Shown in pieces: positions 1 to 9,441 of a stretch of 32,907 nucleotides of DNA. This DNA is from Anaerolinea thermophila (lineage in GTDB: Bacteria; Chloroflexota; Anaerolineae; Anaerolineales; UBA4823): positions 1-32,907 of the forward strand of contig DYGV01000027.1 of the NCBI GenBank assembly GCA_020724505.1. Direction: 5' to 3'. Every line of letters starts with the position of its first letter. Position 1 is the first letter of the stretch. The notes below the pieces were generated by a model. That model was given only the letters and a program-made list of their open reading frames with translations, had not been told where the DNA came from and did not search any database. The position numbers and the translations under genes were made by a program.

Positions 1-140
1 GCGAAATTCATGGGAAGGCGCGTGTTGGCGATCCCCTCGCTGGGGGTCAGCTCGGTCAATATATAGATCAATTGAGGCTGCTCCAGAACAGGCGCAGCAA
101 ACCGATTGCACATGCTCCTGATCTTTAAGGCTTGCGACAT
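1..140 (-). CDS. VWA-domain protein, N-terminal fragment truncated by window start
   Basis: Reverse-strand frame reads MSQALKIRSMCNRFAAPVLEQPQLIYILTELTPSEGIANTRLPMNFA..., resembling the N-terminus of the neighbouring VWA protein (PLQKGPRLVYLLAEISGGDGAETLPGNLAFVIDASESM). Not in the ORF track because it is truncated. Confidence 0.6.
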   Translation of the reverse strand, partial: MSQALKIRSMCNRFAAPVLEQPQLIYILTELTPSEGIANTRLPMNF

Positions 141-188
141 GCGTGGCTCCTCACCTCACACTTCCTGCTCAGCTCGCCAGACGCTTTT

Positions 189-1577
189 TCATACGCGCCG
201 AGTCAGGCGACGGGTTTCATAACGGAATTTTTTCGTAGCCTCTGCATCCAGATGACCGCTCAGTTCCAGCGCCTGGGCCTGCTGGAGCATTGTGTCTGCC
301 AGGGTTTTCTCGCCCATATCCAACAAGCGCGTGGCTGCCTGCCGCAATCGCAGCGTCGCCATATCCTTGCGTTCAGGGTCTGCGCTGCGAGAGGCGTCTT
401 GAGCGGTCTCTAATGCTTGAGAGCCCATTTTGTACGCTCCAACCTTTTCCACAATGTTCATCACGCGGTCATCTAACCGCGCTGTGGCCAACCGCGCCAT
501 TTGCACCACAATATCCATACGCGTATTTTGGCGGGGAGCTTCTTCCGCTGGGTCTTCCCAGGTCAACATGGCTTGTGCCAGGCGATACGCTCCTTCTTGC
601 CATGTTGGCAGAACCAACTCCATCAGCAACGCCACAGGAGCGCCGGGATCGTAATCGCCGATGAGTAGCGCATAACTGCCATCCATGTTGGGTCCGGGTT
701 CAAACTCATTCAACTCCGGCAAAACGCGATACACCCGCCGTAGTTCCACGCCGCGCGTCAGGCGCAGCTTAAGCTCCACGTTGCGATAGCTGATGCGCCT
801 GACTGCGCCCAATTCCTGGTGAAAGGCTTGCGGAATTTGATCGGGCGTTTCGATGTAATAGGCGTTCCCGCCGGTCAGGTCAGCCAAGGGGATCAGAAGA
901 TCCTCGTTGAATTCCGCCCCGATGCCCATGGTAGTCAGTTTGTAGCCTTGCTGACGCGCTCGATCCGCCCATTCGTAACACTCCTTTACTTTCAGAGTGT
1001 GACCATCGGTGAGCAGGATCATTCGCGCGGCATGGCGTTGATTGCCTCGCTTTTGAAGCTCGGCGAACCCCAACTCCAGACCTTCTGCCATGTGCGTTTC
1101 GTCTCCCAGGCGCAAATGTTCCAGCTCACGAGCCGCTTGGCGCAGGCGCTCGCGCTCCCGACCGGAGATGGAAGGGATCATTGTATGTGCCCAGCCTGCA
1201 AACGCCACCAACGAGAAATAGTCCGCCGGCTGTAAATATTCGCTGGCTTCTTCTAAAGCGGCGGCTACATAATCAATGCGCCGCGGAAGGTTCGCCATCC
1301 ACTCACCTGTCGGAGAATCGATCTGGTACGCCGGCACACCGTCCGTTAGCACTTCGCGAACCCGCCCATTCTTCGCTAGATCGGCAAACTGCTGATCGGT
1401 AACCAGACGGATGCGCATGGATTCGCTGGCGTCTATCACGAAAGCCAGGTTGCCGGGCAACGTCTCCGCCCCATCGCCGCCGCTGATTTCTGCCAATAAA
1501 TACACCAGGCGCGGTCCTTTCTGAAGCGGCACCACGCTGGAAGAGAGAGAACAATTCAAAGCCAAAGGCATTGCCAT
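189..1577 (-). CDS. VWA domain-containing protein
   Basis: 462 aa ORF; MIDAS motif FVIDASESM, downstream GDETHMAEGL and ILLTDGHT; C-terminus paralogous to the 10136-11404 product. Confidence 0.9.
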   Translation of the reverse strand: MAMPLALNCSLSSSVVPLQKGPRLVYLLAEISGGDGAETLPGNLAFVIDASESMRIRLVTDQQFADLAKNGRVREVLTDGVPAYQIDSPTGEWMANLPRRIDYVAAALEEASEYLQPADYFSLVAFAGWAHTMIPSISGRERERLRQAARELEHLRLGDETHMAEGLELGFAELQKRGNQRHAARMILLTDGHTLKVKECYEWADRARQQGYKLTTMGIGAEFNEDLLIPLADLTGGNAYYIETPDQIPQAFHQELGAVRRISYRNVELKLRLTRGVELRRVYRVLPELNEFEPGPNMDGSYALLIGDYDPGAPVALLMELVLPTWQEGAYRLAQAMLTWEDPAEEAPRQNTRMDIVVQMARLATARLDDRVMNIVEKVGAYKMGSQALETAQDASRSADPERKDMATLRLRQAATRLLDMGEKTLADTMLQQAQALELSGHLDAEATKKFRYETRRLTRRV

Positions 1578-1638
1578 ACAATACTGACCTTTTCTACTAC
1601 CATTAATTTAATAAGACGCCCGCGCCACGCGCGGGGTT

Positions 1639-2559
1639 TCAGCCGCTCTCTGTGCTCAGGGCGTTGATGACGCCTTGAACGCCCGATTGGGCTTCCAATT
1701 CCAATGCCCAGCGCAACCCCTGACCGTAAATATCCTGACGGGAGAGCATCCGCTCTTGCCCGCGGGTATAACCATAGTTGCCAATCACCCGATAGGCAAC
1801 CCATTCGGCAAATCCTTCGTGGATGCGCTCGTCGCGTAGCAAGGGATAGTTTTCAGCCTGCCAGGCGTGCGCATATTCGTGCGCCGCAATCTGTAAAAAG
1901 AGCAAACGCGGCAAGCCAGTTTGGATATAGATCCCCCGACGTATTCCACGGCGGGCGTAAAGCCCCAGCGTGTTTTCCGCCTCCAATGGCAAAGCCGACG
2001 CAGGAGAGGGATGCCCTTGCATCACGGCGCTGGTCTGTCGGCGGATCACCTCTCGCAACTGATTTCGATCCACCAGCGCCACGCCGGTGGGGATGTTGAG
2101 GCGTAGCCCCAAGAGTTGATCCACGACCTGCTGCATCTCAGAATACAACGCCGCAGCCGCAGCCGGGTCATAAATGGCAGTGGAATGACAGTGGGCGCAG
2201 ATCACCCTACCATCCGAAAGCTGCCAGTATTCATGCGTCAGCGGGGCGTTGCACACATCGCAGCGGGGGCGCGTCTGGTAACACTCCTGGCAATATGGCC
2301 CGAGGTCATCAAACTGGTAGTACTTGTTTTTAACGGGGCGGCCGCACGCCAGACAAAAACGCAGGGATTGGCTGCAGGTGGAACAAACGCCGTGCGGTAG
2401 GGCGCTTGCCATTGGAATGCCACACTGACTGCAACGCGGTTTATTCTGTGAACAATCCAGGCAGAGGCGCATAGATAATCCCGGCGGCCACGCTTTATGG
2501 TGGAACGATCGGCCTCGCCCTACAATTTGCTGACCGCATAACTGACAATAAGCAGTCAA
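1639..2559 (-). CDS. DA1-like LIM/zinc-finger metallopeptidase (HExxH)
   Basis: Cys-rich CxxC repeats, then PRCDVCNAPLTHEYWQLSDGRVICAHCHSTAIYD...; IYIQTGLPRLLFLQIAAHEYAHAW...HEGFAEWVAYRV matches the DA1 C-terminal peptidase signature as I recall it. Start revised to TTG at 2559 preceded by AAGGAG; the ORF-track start at 2706 overlaps the upstream gene. Confidence 0.8.
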   Translation of the reverse strand: MTAYCQLCGQQIVGRGRSFHHKAWPPGLSMRLCLDCSQNKPRCSQCGIPMASALPHGVCSTCSQSLRFCLACGRPVKNKYYQFDDLGPYCQECYQTRPRCDVCNAPLTHEYWQLSDGRVICAHCHSTAIYDPAAAAALYSEMQQVVDQLLGLRLNIPTGVALVDRNQLREVIRRQTSAVMQGHPSPASALPLEAENTLGLYARRGIRRGIYIQTGLPRLLFLQIAAHEYAHAWQAENYPLLRDERIHEGFAEWVAYRVIGNYGYTRGQERMLSRQDIYGQGLRWALELEAQSGVQGVINALSTESG

Positions 2560-2627
2560 TTGAACTCCTTGGACATTCTTTCGGTCTTCGCTGCCAAAGC
2601 GACCAAAAACCAGGGCATCCACCGCGC

Positions 2628-5501
2628 TTACTCTGCCTTCTTGCGCGCCTGGACAATGACCGTGGCGACAAACCACAACATGCCGTGGATGATCAACGCC
2701 CGCCACATGGCCAGGATATGCTCAGGGGTGTGTTGATAATCCAGGGAAAGATCTGTGTCGGCTTTTGAACACATGGGTTTATTCACCACCGCGCCGGTGT
2801 TCTCGTCGAACGTTTCCACGCCAACGCAAGACCAGCTTTCGTTGTTCAATTGTTTCATGTCAACCGTTGATCCTAAGGCATCGGTCGTCCAATACGAGAT
2901 GGTTGTGGCGGAAGCCACTTTGCTATCAATGGGGAAGAGCGTGCCGCCCAGGATGATCTGTACAAAGAGCTGCACCAGGATCGCATATAGCACTACATCG
3001 GTGTTTGGCACAATCGCCGACACGAACAGGCCGAAGGTGATACTTGCCAGGACAGCCAGATACAGCGTGATAAACATCTCAAACACCCCGGCATCCTTGA
3101 AGATGGCGCCGGGCAGGTCTGTGTCCACTCGTAAGCTGATGATAAATAACACGCTGGCAACCTGAATGAAGGCGAATATGCCCAGGACGATGACTTTTGA
3201 GAGGACATAGGCGATCGCGCTCAGGTTCACCGCTCGTTCACGGCGATAAATTGCTCGCTCCTTGACGATTTCATAAGCGGCGATAAATGTGCCGCCTTGG
3301 GTGAGCGCCAAAGCCAACATGGTCACCAGGGTTTGGGCGTTCTCCACCGGAGTGTAATTTTTCTCGGTGTAATCCTCTAATTTGCCGCGCGAGCTGACAG
3401 GTTTTTTCTCCCATTCCTTGATCAAGACGTCCACTTCTTTTTCCAGCTCCACGCGGATTTGATCGGCGGTACCCGGTCGTCCGGTAAGGTCTTGCTTTTC
3501 GCTCACCGACATGAACAGAAAGCCGATCAGCGGCATCATCAGCAGCAAGATGAACAACGTGCGCCAGTCGAAACGGATCAGGTCGAACTGACGCCGAGCC
3601 AGAATGAAGGTCTGTCGCAGAAATGAATCGCGCGAGCGACGCAGCGGTGGGGGAGCAGCGGCTGCCAGAGCTGCCTGTCCTTTGCCGGCCAAGCGGCTTT
3701 GCCGGTCGGCGACGAACTTTTTGAATTGCTGCGAGCGTTTATAATGCTCCGCCCATAACACGCCAGCCGTTGTTTTGGTCGGCGTGCCAGGTTTGGGGTT
3801 GTAATAAGGCTGCAACTCCGGCGGAGGCGGTTTTCCCTTTGCACCATCCACTTCTTGAGAAAGCTTCAGGTAGATGTCTGAAAAATCACGCACATTAAAG
3901 AATTGCAGCGCCTCGCTTGGCGGCCCATAATAGGCGAGGTGTCCTTGAGATAGAAACGCCACATGATCGCATTGTTCGATGTTCGCCGTGGCGTGGGTCA
4001 CCAATACTACGGTACGACCCTCATCCGCCAAGCGGTTCAGGTCATACATCATCTTCTTTTCCAAACCGGGGTCCAGACCGGAGGTCGGCTCATCCAGGAA
4101 AAACAGCGTGGGTCTGGCAAGCAATTCAACAGCGATGCTCACCCGCTTGCGCTGACCGCCGCTGAGCACGCGCACAGGTTTATCGGCGTGTTCGGTCATA
4201 TCCACTGCCCGCAGCGCCTCCTGAATGCGTGCCTCGATTTCCTTCGGGCGCGCGTCCGGCAGGCGCAATTTGGCAGCATACCACAGCGCAACCCTCACCG
4301 GCAACGTGCGGTGGATGATGTCATCCTGCGGCACGTAACCCATCTGGGTGCGATATAACTCCAGCTTAGAATACAACGGCTCGGCGTCTAACAACATCTG
4401 ACCATGGTTGGCGGGTTCATAACCATTCATCGCTTTCATCAGGGTGCTTTTGCCTGCACCGCTGCCGCCCACCAGGGCGACAAACTCGCCTGGGTTGATG
4501 GTCAATGAAACATCGCGCAGGATCATTTTATGGTTAGCCACTTCCCGCCCCAGCTTAATGGCATCTATGCGATGACCCAGGCGCATAGACTGCGCCAGGC
4601 TTTGATTCTGCGCATCGTACACCAGCTTAAACGGCCCAATCTGAATTTCATCGCCGCTGTTCAATGGGGATTGGCGGATGCGTTGGCCGTTGACAAACGT
4701 CCCGTTGGTGCTATCTAAATCCTTTATAAACAGACTGGAATTGTGTTTAAAGATTTGAGCATGGTGGAAAGAGACCGTCGGATGATTCAAAGGCAAATAT
4801 GCGTTGGGGTCTCGGCCAATGGTGATGGAGGTCAGGTTGGAGAGATCCAGCTTACCCAGAGAAAGCGTGCGCAAGGCTTCGCCGGCGGCGCTTTCCAAGC
4901 TGAGCGTCACCCAGTTGCCGGTCAGGTCTCCAATGCGGATAACATCGCCAAAGTTGATCGGCTGCGGCGAGTTAGGCGGGATGCGGTGACCATTGAGTTG
5001 CGTCCCATTGGTGCTTTTTAAGTCCGTTACGGTCATCGCTCCGCTGGAGACGAAGAGACTGAGATGATGGCTGGAGACTGCCGGATGATTAATCACCACA
5101 TCATTATCTGGCGCGCGCCCGACGCGCAGCGTGGGTTCGGTGATCGGGTAACGTTGGGAATTGCCGCCCATCCAGCGCACGATGAGTGTATTCGTGCCAG
5201 GCATATCGCTGAGCAAAGTCGTTGCGGGGGGTGCCCCCGGTGCGCTGACCGCCCCGGCAAACGCAGCCTGCTGCGCCGGCGCGGCGGCAACCGGCGTCGG
5301 GGCTGCGGCAAGCTGCTGGCCGATGTCATATCCGCAATGGGGGCAAAAACGGGCTGTGGAGCGAATGGGCGTCTGGCAGCGTGGGCATACATTGCCCGCA
5401 TCTGGTTTGGCGGCTGACGCCAGCGGCTTGCCGCAATTGGCGCAAAAGCGCGCTTGGGCGGCGTTTTGCGATCCGCAGTAAGGACATTGGGTCGAATTCA
5501 T
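2628..5501 (-). CDS. Zinc-ribbon / tandem FHA / ABC transporter fusion (ATPase + ABC2-type permease)
   Basis: 957 aa; two N-terminal zinc ribbons (CPYCGSQNAAQARFCANCGKPL, CPRCQTPIRSTARFCPHCG); two FHA domains (RVGRAPDNDVVINHPAVSSHH, STNGT; IGRDPNAYLPLNHPTVSFHH, STNGT); Walker A GGSGAGKST, signature LSGGQRKR, Walker B LFFLDEP; C-terminal hydrophobic TM segments. Confidence 0.93.
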   Translation of the reverse strand: MNSTQCPYCGSQNAAQARFCANCGKPLASAAKPDAGNVCPRCQTPIRSTARFCPHCGYDIGQQLAAAPTPVAAAPAQQAAFAGAVSAPGAPPATTLLSDMPGTNTLIVRWMGGNSQRYPITEPTLRVGRAPDNDVVINHPAVSSHHLSLFVSSGAMTVTDLKSTNGTQLNGHRIPPNSPQPINFGDVIRIGDLTGNWVTLSLESAAGEALRTLSLGKLDLSNLTSITIGRDPNAYLPLNHPTVSFHHAQIFKHNSSLFIKDLDSTNGTFVNGQRIRQSPLNSGDEIQIGPFKLVYDAQNQSLAQSMRLGHRIDAIKLGREVANHKMILRDVSLTINPGEFVALVGGSGAGKSTLMKAMNGYEPANHGQMLLDAEPLYSKLELYRTQMGYVPQDDIIHRTLPVRVALWYAAKLRLPDARPKEIEARIQEALRAVDMTEHADKPVRVLSGGQRKRVSIAVELLARPTLFFLDEPTSGLDPGLEKKMMYDLNRLADEGRTVVLVTHATANIEQCDHVAFLSQGHLAYYGPPSEALQFFNVRDFSDIYLKLSQEVDGAKGKPPPPELQPYYNPKPGTPTKTTAGVLWAEHYKRSQQFKKFVADRQSRLAGKGQAALAAAAPPPLRRSRDSFLRQTFILARRQFDLIRFDWRTLFILLLMMPLIGFLFMSVSEKQDLTGRPGTADQIRVELEKEVDVLIKEWEKKPVSSRGKLEDYTEKNYTPVENAQTLVTMLALALTQGGTFIAAYEIVKERAIYRRERAVNLSAIAYVLSKVIVLGIFAFIQVASVLFIISLRVDTDLPGAIFKDAGVFEMFITLYLAVLASITFGLFVSAIVPNTDVVLYAILVQLFVQIILGGTLFPIDSKVASATTISYWTTDALGSTVDMKQLNNESWSCVGVETFDENTGAVVNKPMCSKADTDLSLDYQHTPEHILAMWRALIIHGMLWFVATVIVQARKKAE

Positions 5502-5590
5502 TGGATTCTCCTTCGGCGACTATGAAGCCATGCTAAGAAGCCCGCATCAATATTCTACACCAAACCTTGCTGAAGCGGCGCTAATCGAAC

Positions 5591-5604
5591 GCGGAAATTT
5601 CCGC
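5591..5604. promoter_or_regulatory. Perfect 14-bp palindrome GCGGAAATTTCCGC between kinase and FHA-ABC genes
   Basis: Direct reading; lies in the largest intergenic gap (~150 bp) within the signalling island. Confidence 0.3.
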
Positions 5605-5650
5605 AACGGTTGATCCTATTTCATCTACCTGCGATCGTTAGCTAATACCG

Positions 5651-7672
5651 CTAATACGCGCAACGAAAACCGACTGTATCTGAGCGCAAGTCGGGGTAGT
5701 TCCATAAGCGAAACGCAGCGCGCATCGCCGGCGCCAGGTTATACCAGGAGCCGCCGCGCAACACCCGAAATTCTCCTTCCGTTGGCCCAAGCGGATTAAT
5801 AGAGGGAGACAGGGTGTAGTAGTTTTCACGATACCAGTCTTGCACCCATTCGGCCACATTGCCAGCCATATCCAGCACCCCGAATGGGCTGGATCCGGCC
5901 GGGTAGCTGCCCACGCGGCTGGTATCTCCAACTTGACGGTTGAAATTCGCCAGGCGCGCCGTAGGCGCGGCTTCGCCCCAGGGGTAGGCGCGCCCGTCCG
6001 TCCCGCGGGCGGCTTTTTCCCATTCGGCTTCGCTGGGCAGCCGCCGATTTGCCCATCTACAATAATCATTGGCGTCGTTCCACGACACGTAAACAACCGG
6101 ATAATCGGCAAATGCCGGATTGTCATAATATGACGGGCGGGAGCTGGATTGAACCTTCTCCGGCCGACCGCAAGCGCCTGCGGCGACGCAACGGGCATAC
6201 ATGGCGTTGGTTACCTCGACGCGGTCTATCCAATAAGCGCGCAGATACACCGCGTGGAGCGGTTTCTCCTCCTTGCCCGCCGCGGCATCTGCATCGGGCG
6301 AGCCCATCCAAAATTCTCCTTCGGGGACCAAGACCAGTTCCATGCCATCTTCGGCGGCGATCTGGATGGCAACGGGCGTAGGAGGCGTAGCCAAAACTTC
6401 AGCAGCAGGCGTTCTCGTCGTAACGCCGGAGGCTTGAGGGATCAGCAACTTTTGCCCGGCGTAGATCACCCCACAATTCGGCGGCAGGTCATTCAAAGCG
6501 GCGATTTCTGCAAGAGAGACAGAGAAGGCTTGCGCGATCTCCGAGCAGGTATCTCCGCTTTGCACAGTATATTCCAGCAGGTCGAGAGTCGGAATGGGCG
6601 ACGCGGCGACCTCGACGGTGGGCGAGCTGCTATTCGTCGCGGTCCAGGTGGGAAGGGAGGTTTCTTCAACCATCGCTGGGGGAAAGATCGGTCGCGCGGA
6701 TCGTTCGCGCCCGCCGCGCAGCAATGCAATCAATAAGATGACAACGAAGAAAGCCAGACCCACCACGAGAGCAATCACCGCCCAAGACGCGCCGGGCGTT
6801 TGCTGCGTCGCAAGCGCCGGCGCAGCCGGCATTGAGGTTGAGGCGTGCAATGACGGGGCTTGCGGCTGACGCACCACCGGTTGCAGCGCAGCTTTGAAAT
6901 CCGCCGCGCTTTGGAAGCGCTGTGAGGGGTCCATTTGCAAAGCACGCATCAATGCCGAAGAGGCGCGTAAGCTCAGCGACGGGTTGAGTTGCCGCGGCGG
7001 GATAAGCGGGTCGCGCGTCACGCGCTGAATGCTTTCCGGCGGTTCTATGCCGGTGAGGATGGTGTAGAGGGTAGCGCCTAACGCATAAATATCTGTACGG
7101 GCGTCGGTAGCACCCTTGCCATACTGTTCATAAGGCGAAAATCCTGGGGTCACTGCCTGAGCGCCCTGGGTCGTCTTCAAATGGGGGTCGTAAACCTTGG
7201 CGATGCCAAAATCCACCAGAACGGCGGTCCCGTCGGGAGTGATTTTGATGTTGGCAGGCTTGATGTCGCGGTGGATGATGGGCGGCTTTTGAGAATGCAA
7301 ATGGGTCAACGCGTCGCAGATCTGGCAGATCCAGAACACGGCTTTATCTTCTGGCAGCGGAGCGCCGCGATCTTCGAGCATTTCTTGCAAATCCTGCCCC
7401 TCGATAAAATCCATCACCAAATACTGCTTCACGCCGTCAATGAAATAATCTGTCACGCGGGGCAAATTAGGGTGTGAAAGATTTGCCAAAATTTTTGCCT
7501 CGCGCAAGAACTGACGCTGCGCCTCTGGAGCAGCGTCCAGGTTTTCCTTGAGGGCGCAGGGGCGACCCAGCGCGGTATCCCAAACGCGGTATAACGCACC
7601 AAAGCCGCCCTGGCCGAGCAGCTTAACGATGCGATAGCGATTATGTAAAATCGCTCCAGGCTGATAAGTCAT
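5651..7672 (-). CDS. Ser/Thr protein kinase with TM segment, LysM and C-terminal FGE-sulfatase (SUMF1-like) domain
   Basis: 673 aa; kinase motifs LGQGGFGALY, HRDIKPANIKI, DFGIAK; TM AVIALVVGLAFFVVILLIALL; LysM YTVQSGDTCSEIAQAFSVSLAEIAALN; FGE-like MVLVPEGEFWMGS-type start, DRVEVTNAMYARC, RLPSEAEWEKAARG, RVLRGGSWYN, GFRCAY. Confidence 0.93.
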   Translation of the reverse strand: MTYQPGAILHNRYRIVKLLGQGGFGALYRVWDTALGRPCALKENLDAAPEAQRQFLREAKILANLSHPNLPRVTDYFIDGVKQYLVMDFIEGQDLQEMLEDRGAPLPEDKAVFWICQICDALTHLHSQKPPIIHRDIKPANIKITPDGTAVLVDFGIAKVYDPHLKTTQGAQAVTPGFSPYEQYGKGATDARTDIYALGATLYTILTGIEPPESIQRVTRDPLIPPRQLNPSLSLRASSALMRALQMDPSQRFQSAADFKAALQPVVRQPQAPSLHASTSMPAAPALATQQTPGASWAVIALVVGLAFFVVILLIALLRGGRERSARPIFPPAMVEETSLPTWTATNSSSPTVEVAASPIPTLDLLEYTVQSGDTCSEIAQAFSVSLAEIAALNDLPPNCGVIYAGQKLLIPQASGVTTRTPAAEVLATPPTPVAIQIAAEDGMELVLVPEGEFWMGSPDADAAAGKEEKPLHAVYLRAYWIDRVEVTNAMYARCVAAGACGRPEKVQSSSRPSYYDNPAFADYPVVYVSWNDANDYCRWANRRLPSEAEWEKAARGTDGRAYPWGEAAPTARLANFNRQVGDTSRVGSYPAGSSPFGVLDMAGNVAEWVQDWYRENYYTLSPSINPLGPTEGEFRVLRGGSWYNLAPAMRAAFRLWNYPDLRSDTVGFRCAY

Positions 7673-7693
7673 GCTATTCGGAAAACAGTAGAT

Positions 7694-8542
7694 TTATGTT
7701 ATTCTAACGACAATCACGCCAATGTTGTCTTCCCCGCCGGCGGCGTTGGCTGCATCCACCAGATCGCGGCAAGCCTGCGCAGCCGATTTCGCCTCCAGCG
7801 TTAAACGGGCGATCTTATGATCGTCCTGCACCATTTCCCATAACCCATCTGAACAGAAAATTAATGTATCACCCTGATTAACCATTTGCACAAAGGTATC
7901 CACCTGCACATCCCGTTTATGCCCCAGAGAACGGTAGATCAAGTTTCGCTGCGGGTGGGTGAAGACCTCGCCAGGTTGAATTTGACCGGCTGCCACCAGT
8001 GTCGCCACCAATGAATGATCCTGTGTAATCTGTTGCAGTTGTCCATTGCGCAACAAATACGTCCGGCTGTCGCCAACATTGGCGATCACCGCCCGGTCGC
8101 CCAAAACCAACCCCATGGTGATGGTCGTGCCGGCGTCGCCGGCTTTATCAGGCTTTTGTTTTGTATATTGATACACCACCAGGTTCGCCTTTTGCACCGC
8201 CTGGCGCACTCGGTTTTCCAATTTACGTAAGCCGGATAAACGGGTGGATTCGCTGCCACGCAACGCCGCGTCCAGTTCGGTTTTCGAAAGCTGCACCGTT
8301 GCACGCGGATCCGGCGGACAGAACAGGTCGTTTAACTCTCGTTTCACGGTTTCGACTGCCCAATGGCTGGCAACCTCCCCGCCCAAATAGCCGCCGATGC
8401 CGTCGCAAACGATAAACAAGCCTACCGCCTCGCCTTCCGAGGCTGCATAAATTTGCGACCATACGCGATCTTCATTCATTGATCTCTGGCGTCCGGCGTC
8501 CGTCAGCGCAGCAGCCTCGAGTTTGAGCATAGCGGCCTCCAT
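7694..8542 (-). CDS. PP2C-family protein phosphatase
   Basis: 282 aa; CDGIGGYLGGEVAS, ANVGDSRTYLLRNG, IFCSDGLWEMV, GGEDNIGVIVV. Start may be the internal Met at 8530. Confidence 0.93.
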   Translation of the reverse strand: MEAAMLKLEAAALTDAGRQRSMNEDRVWSQIYAASEGEAVGLFIVCDGIGGYLGGEVASHWAVETVKRELNDLFCPPDPRATVQLSKTELDAALRGSESTRLSGLRKLENRVRQAVQKANLVVYQYTKQKPDKAGDAGTTITMGLVLGDRAVIANVGDSRTYLLRNGQLQQITQDHSLVATLVAAGQIQPGEVFTHPQRNLIYRSLGHKRDVQVDTFVQMVNQGDTLIFCSDGLWEMVQDDHKIARLTLEAKSAAQACRDLVDAANAAGGEDNIGVIVVRIT

Positions 8543-8559
8543 GAAAGGGTATGGAATGG

Positions 8560-9438
8560 TTAAGTTTCACGATATTCCAGGGCTAAAAGTCCCAGGCGGA
8601 TTTCATCTCCATTTCGGAGTGGGTAACGTTGCCCGGGTTCTAAGCGCCGTCGGTTGAGAAAAGTGAAATTTGTGCTGTTGAGATCTTCCAGATAAACGCC
8701 ATCTGCCTCAACAATCAGGCGAGCATGTCGTCGCGACACGCCATGCGCATCGCCGCCGTGGGGAGCCAGGTCTATGTCTGGGTAGATGCTGCGCGCGGCG
8801 TCGGAGCGGCCAATAATGAGGTCGGTTTTACCTTTTGGCAACGGGAGTAGGACTCCCGATTCGCGCAACAACAAGATGGCTTCAACCTGCGGCGCGGCGA
8901 CCGGAAACGGAGGCGTAGAAGGGATAGGTGGCGTCGGCGGTTCAGGAATGTCCTGCGAGGGCTTCATTAGAGGAGGCATCTGCGCGGCAGGAACAGGAGG
9001 AGGGTCCTCTATTATGGAGGCGCTATTCGGCGATATCTGGGCTGCCCCGCTAAGTTTGATACCGCAATTCTGGCAAAAAATGTCCGTCGGCGAGGCAGGG
9101 AAGCCGCATTCCGGGCAAACTCCGCTTGGCGCTGGAGGTGCAACTGGTGGCGGCTGAGGCGCCGGATCGCCTGTGATTGGGCGGGGCGCGGGCGGCGGGG
9201 CGCTCGCCACCGGCGCAAGTTGCACCCCGCAGTTCTGGCAAAACATTTCCCCAGGGATGTTCTGAAAGCCGCAAGCCGAACAGACGCTTGCTTGCGCGCC
9301 CGCCGTTGCGGGAGCGGAAGGCGGTCTGCGCCGGACGGCAGATGAGGCGGGCGGCTGGTTTTGAAGCACTTGCCCGCAATTATCGCAAAAGTTTGCCATG
9401 TCGCTGACAAACGCATGGCATTTAGGACAGGTTCGCAT
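8560..9438 (-). CDS. FHA-domain protein with three zinc ribbons
   Basis: 292 aa; three CxxC...FCxNCG ribbons; FHA motif IIGRSDAARSIYPDIDL...GVSRRHARLIV...LNSTNFTFLN. Confidence 0.88.
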   Translation of the reverse strand: MRTCPKCHAFVSDMANFCDNCGQVLQNQPPASSAVRRRPPSAPATAGAQASVCSACGFQNIPGEMFCQNCGVQLAPVASAPPPAPRPITGDPAPQPPPVAPPAPSGVCPECGFPASPTDIFCQNCGIKLSGAAQISPNSASIIEDPPPVPAAQMPPLMKPSQDIPEPPTPPIPSTPPFPVAAPQVEAILLLRESGVLLPLPKGKTDLIIGRSDAARSIYPDIDLAPHGGDAHGVSRRHARLIVEADGVYLEDLNSTNFTFLNRRRLEPGQRYPLRNGDEIRLGLLALEYRET

Positions 9439-9441
9439 AGG

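Noticed and set aside
1639-2706. ORF-track start at 2706 for the DA1-like gene
   Set aside because: It would overlap the FHA-ABC gene by ~79 nt with non-family sequence; TTG at 2559 has a well-placed AAGGAG RBS and starts at the zinc-finger region.
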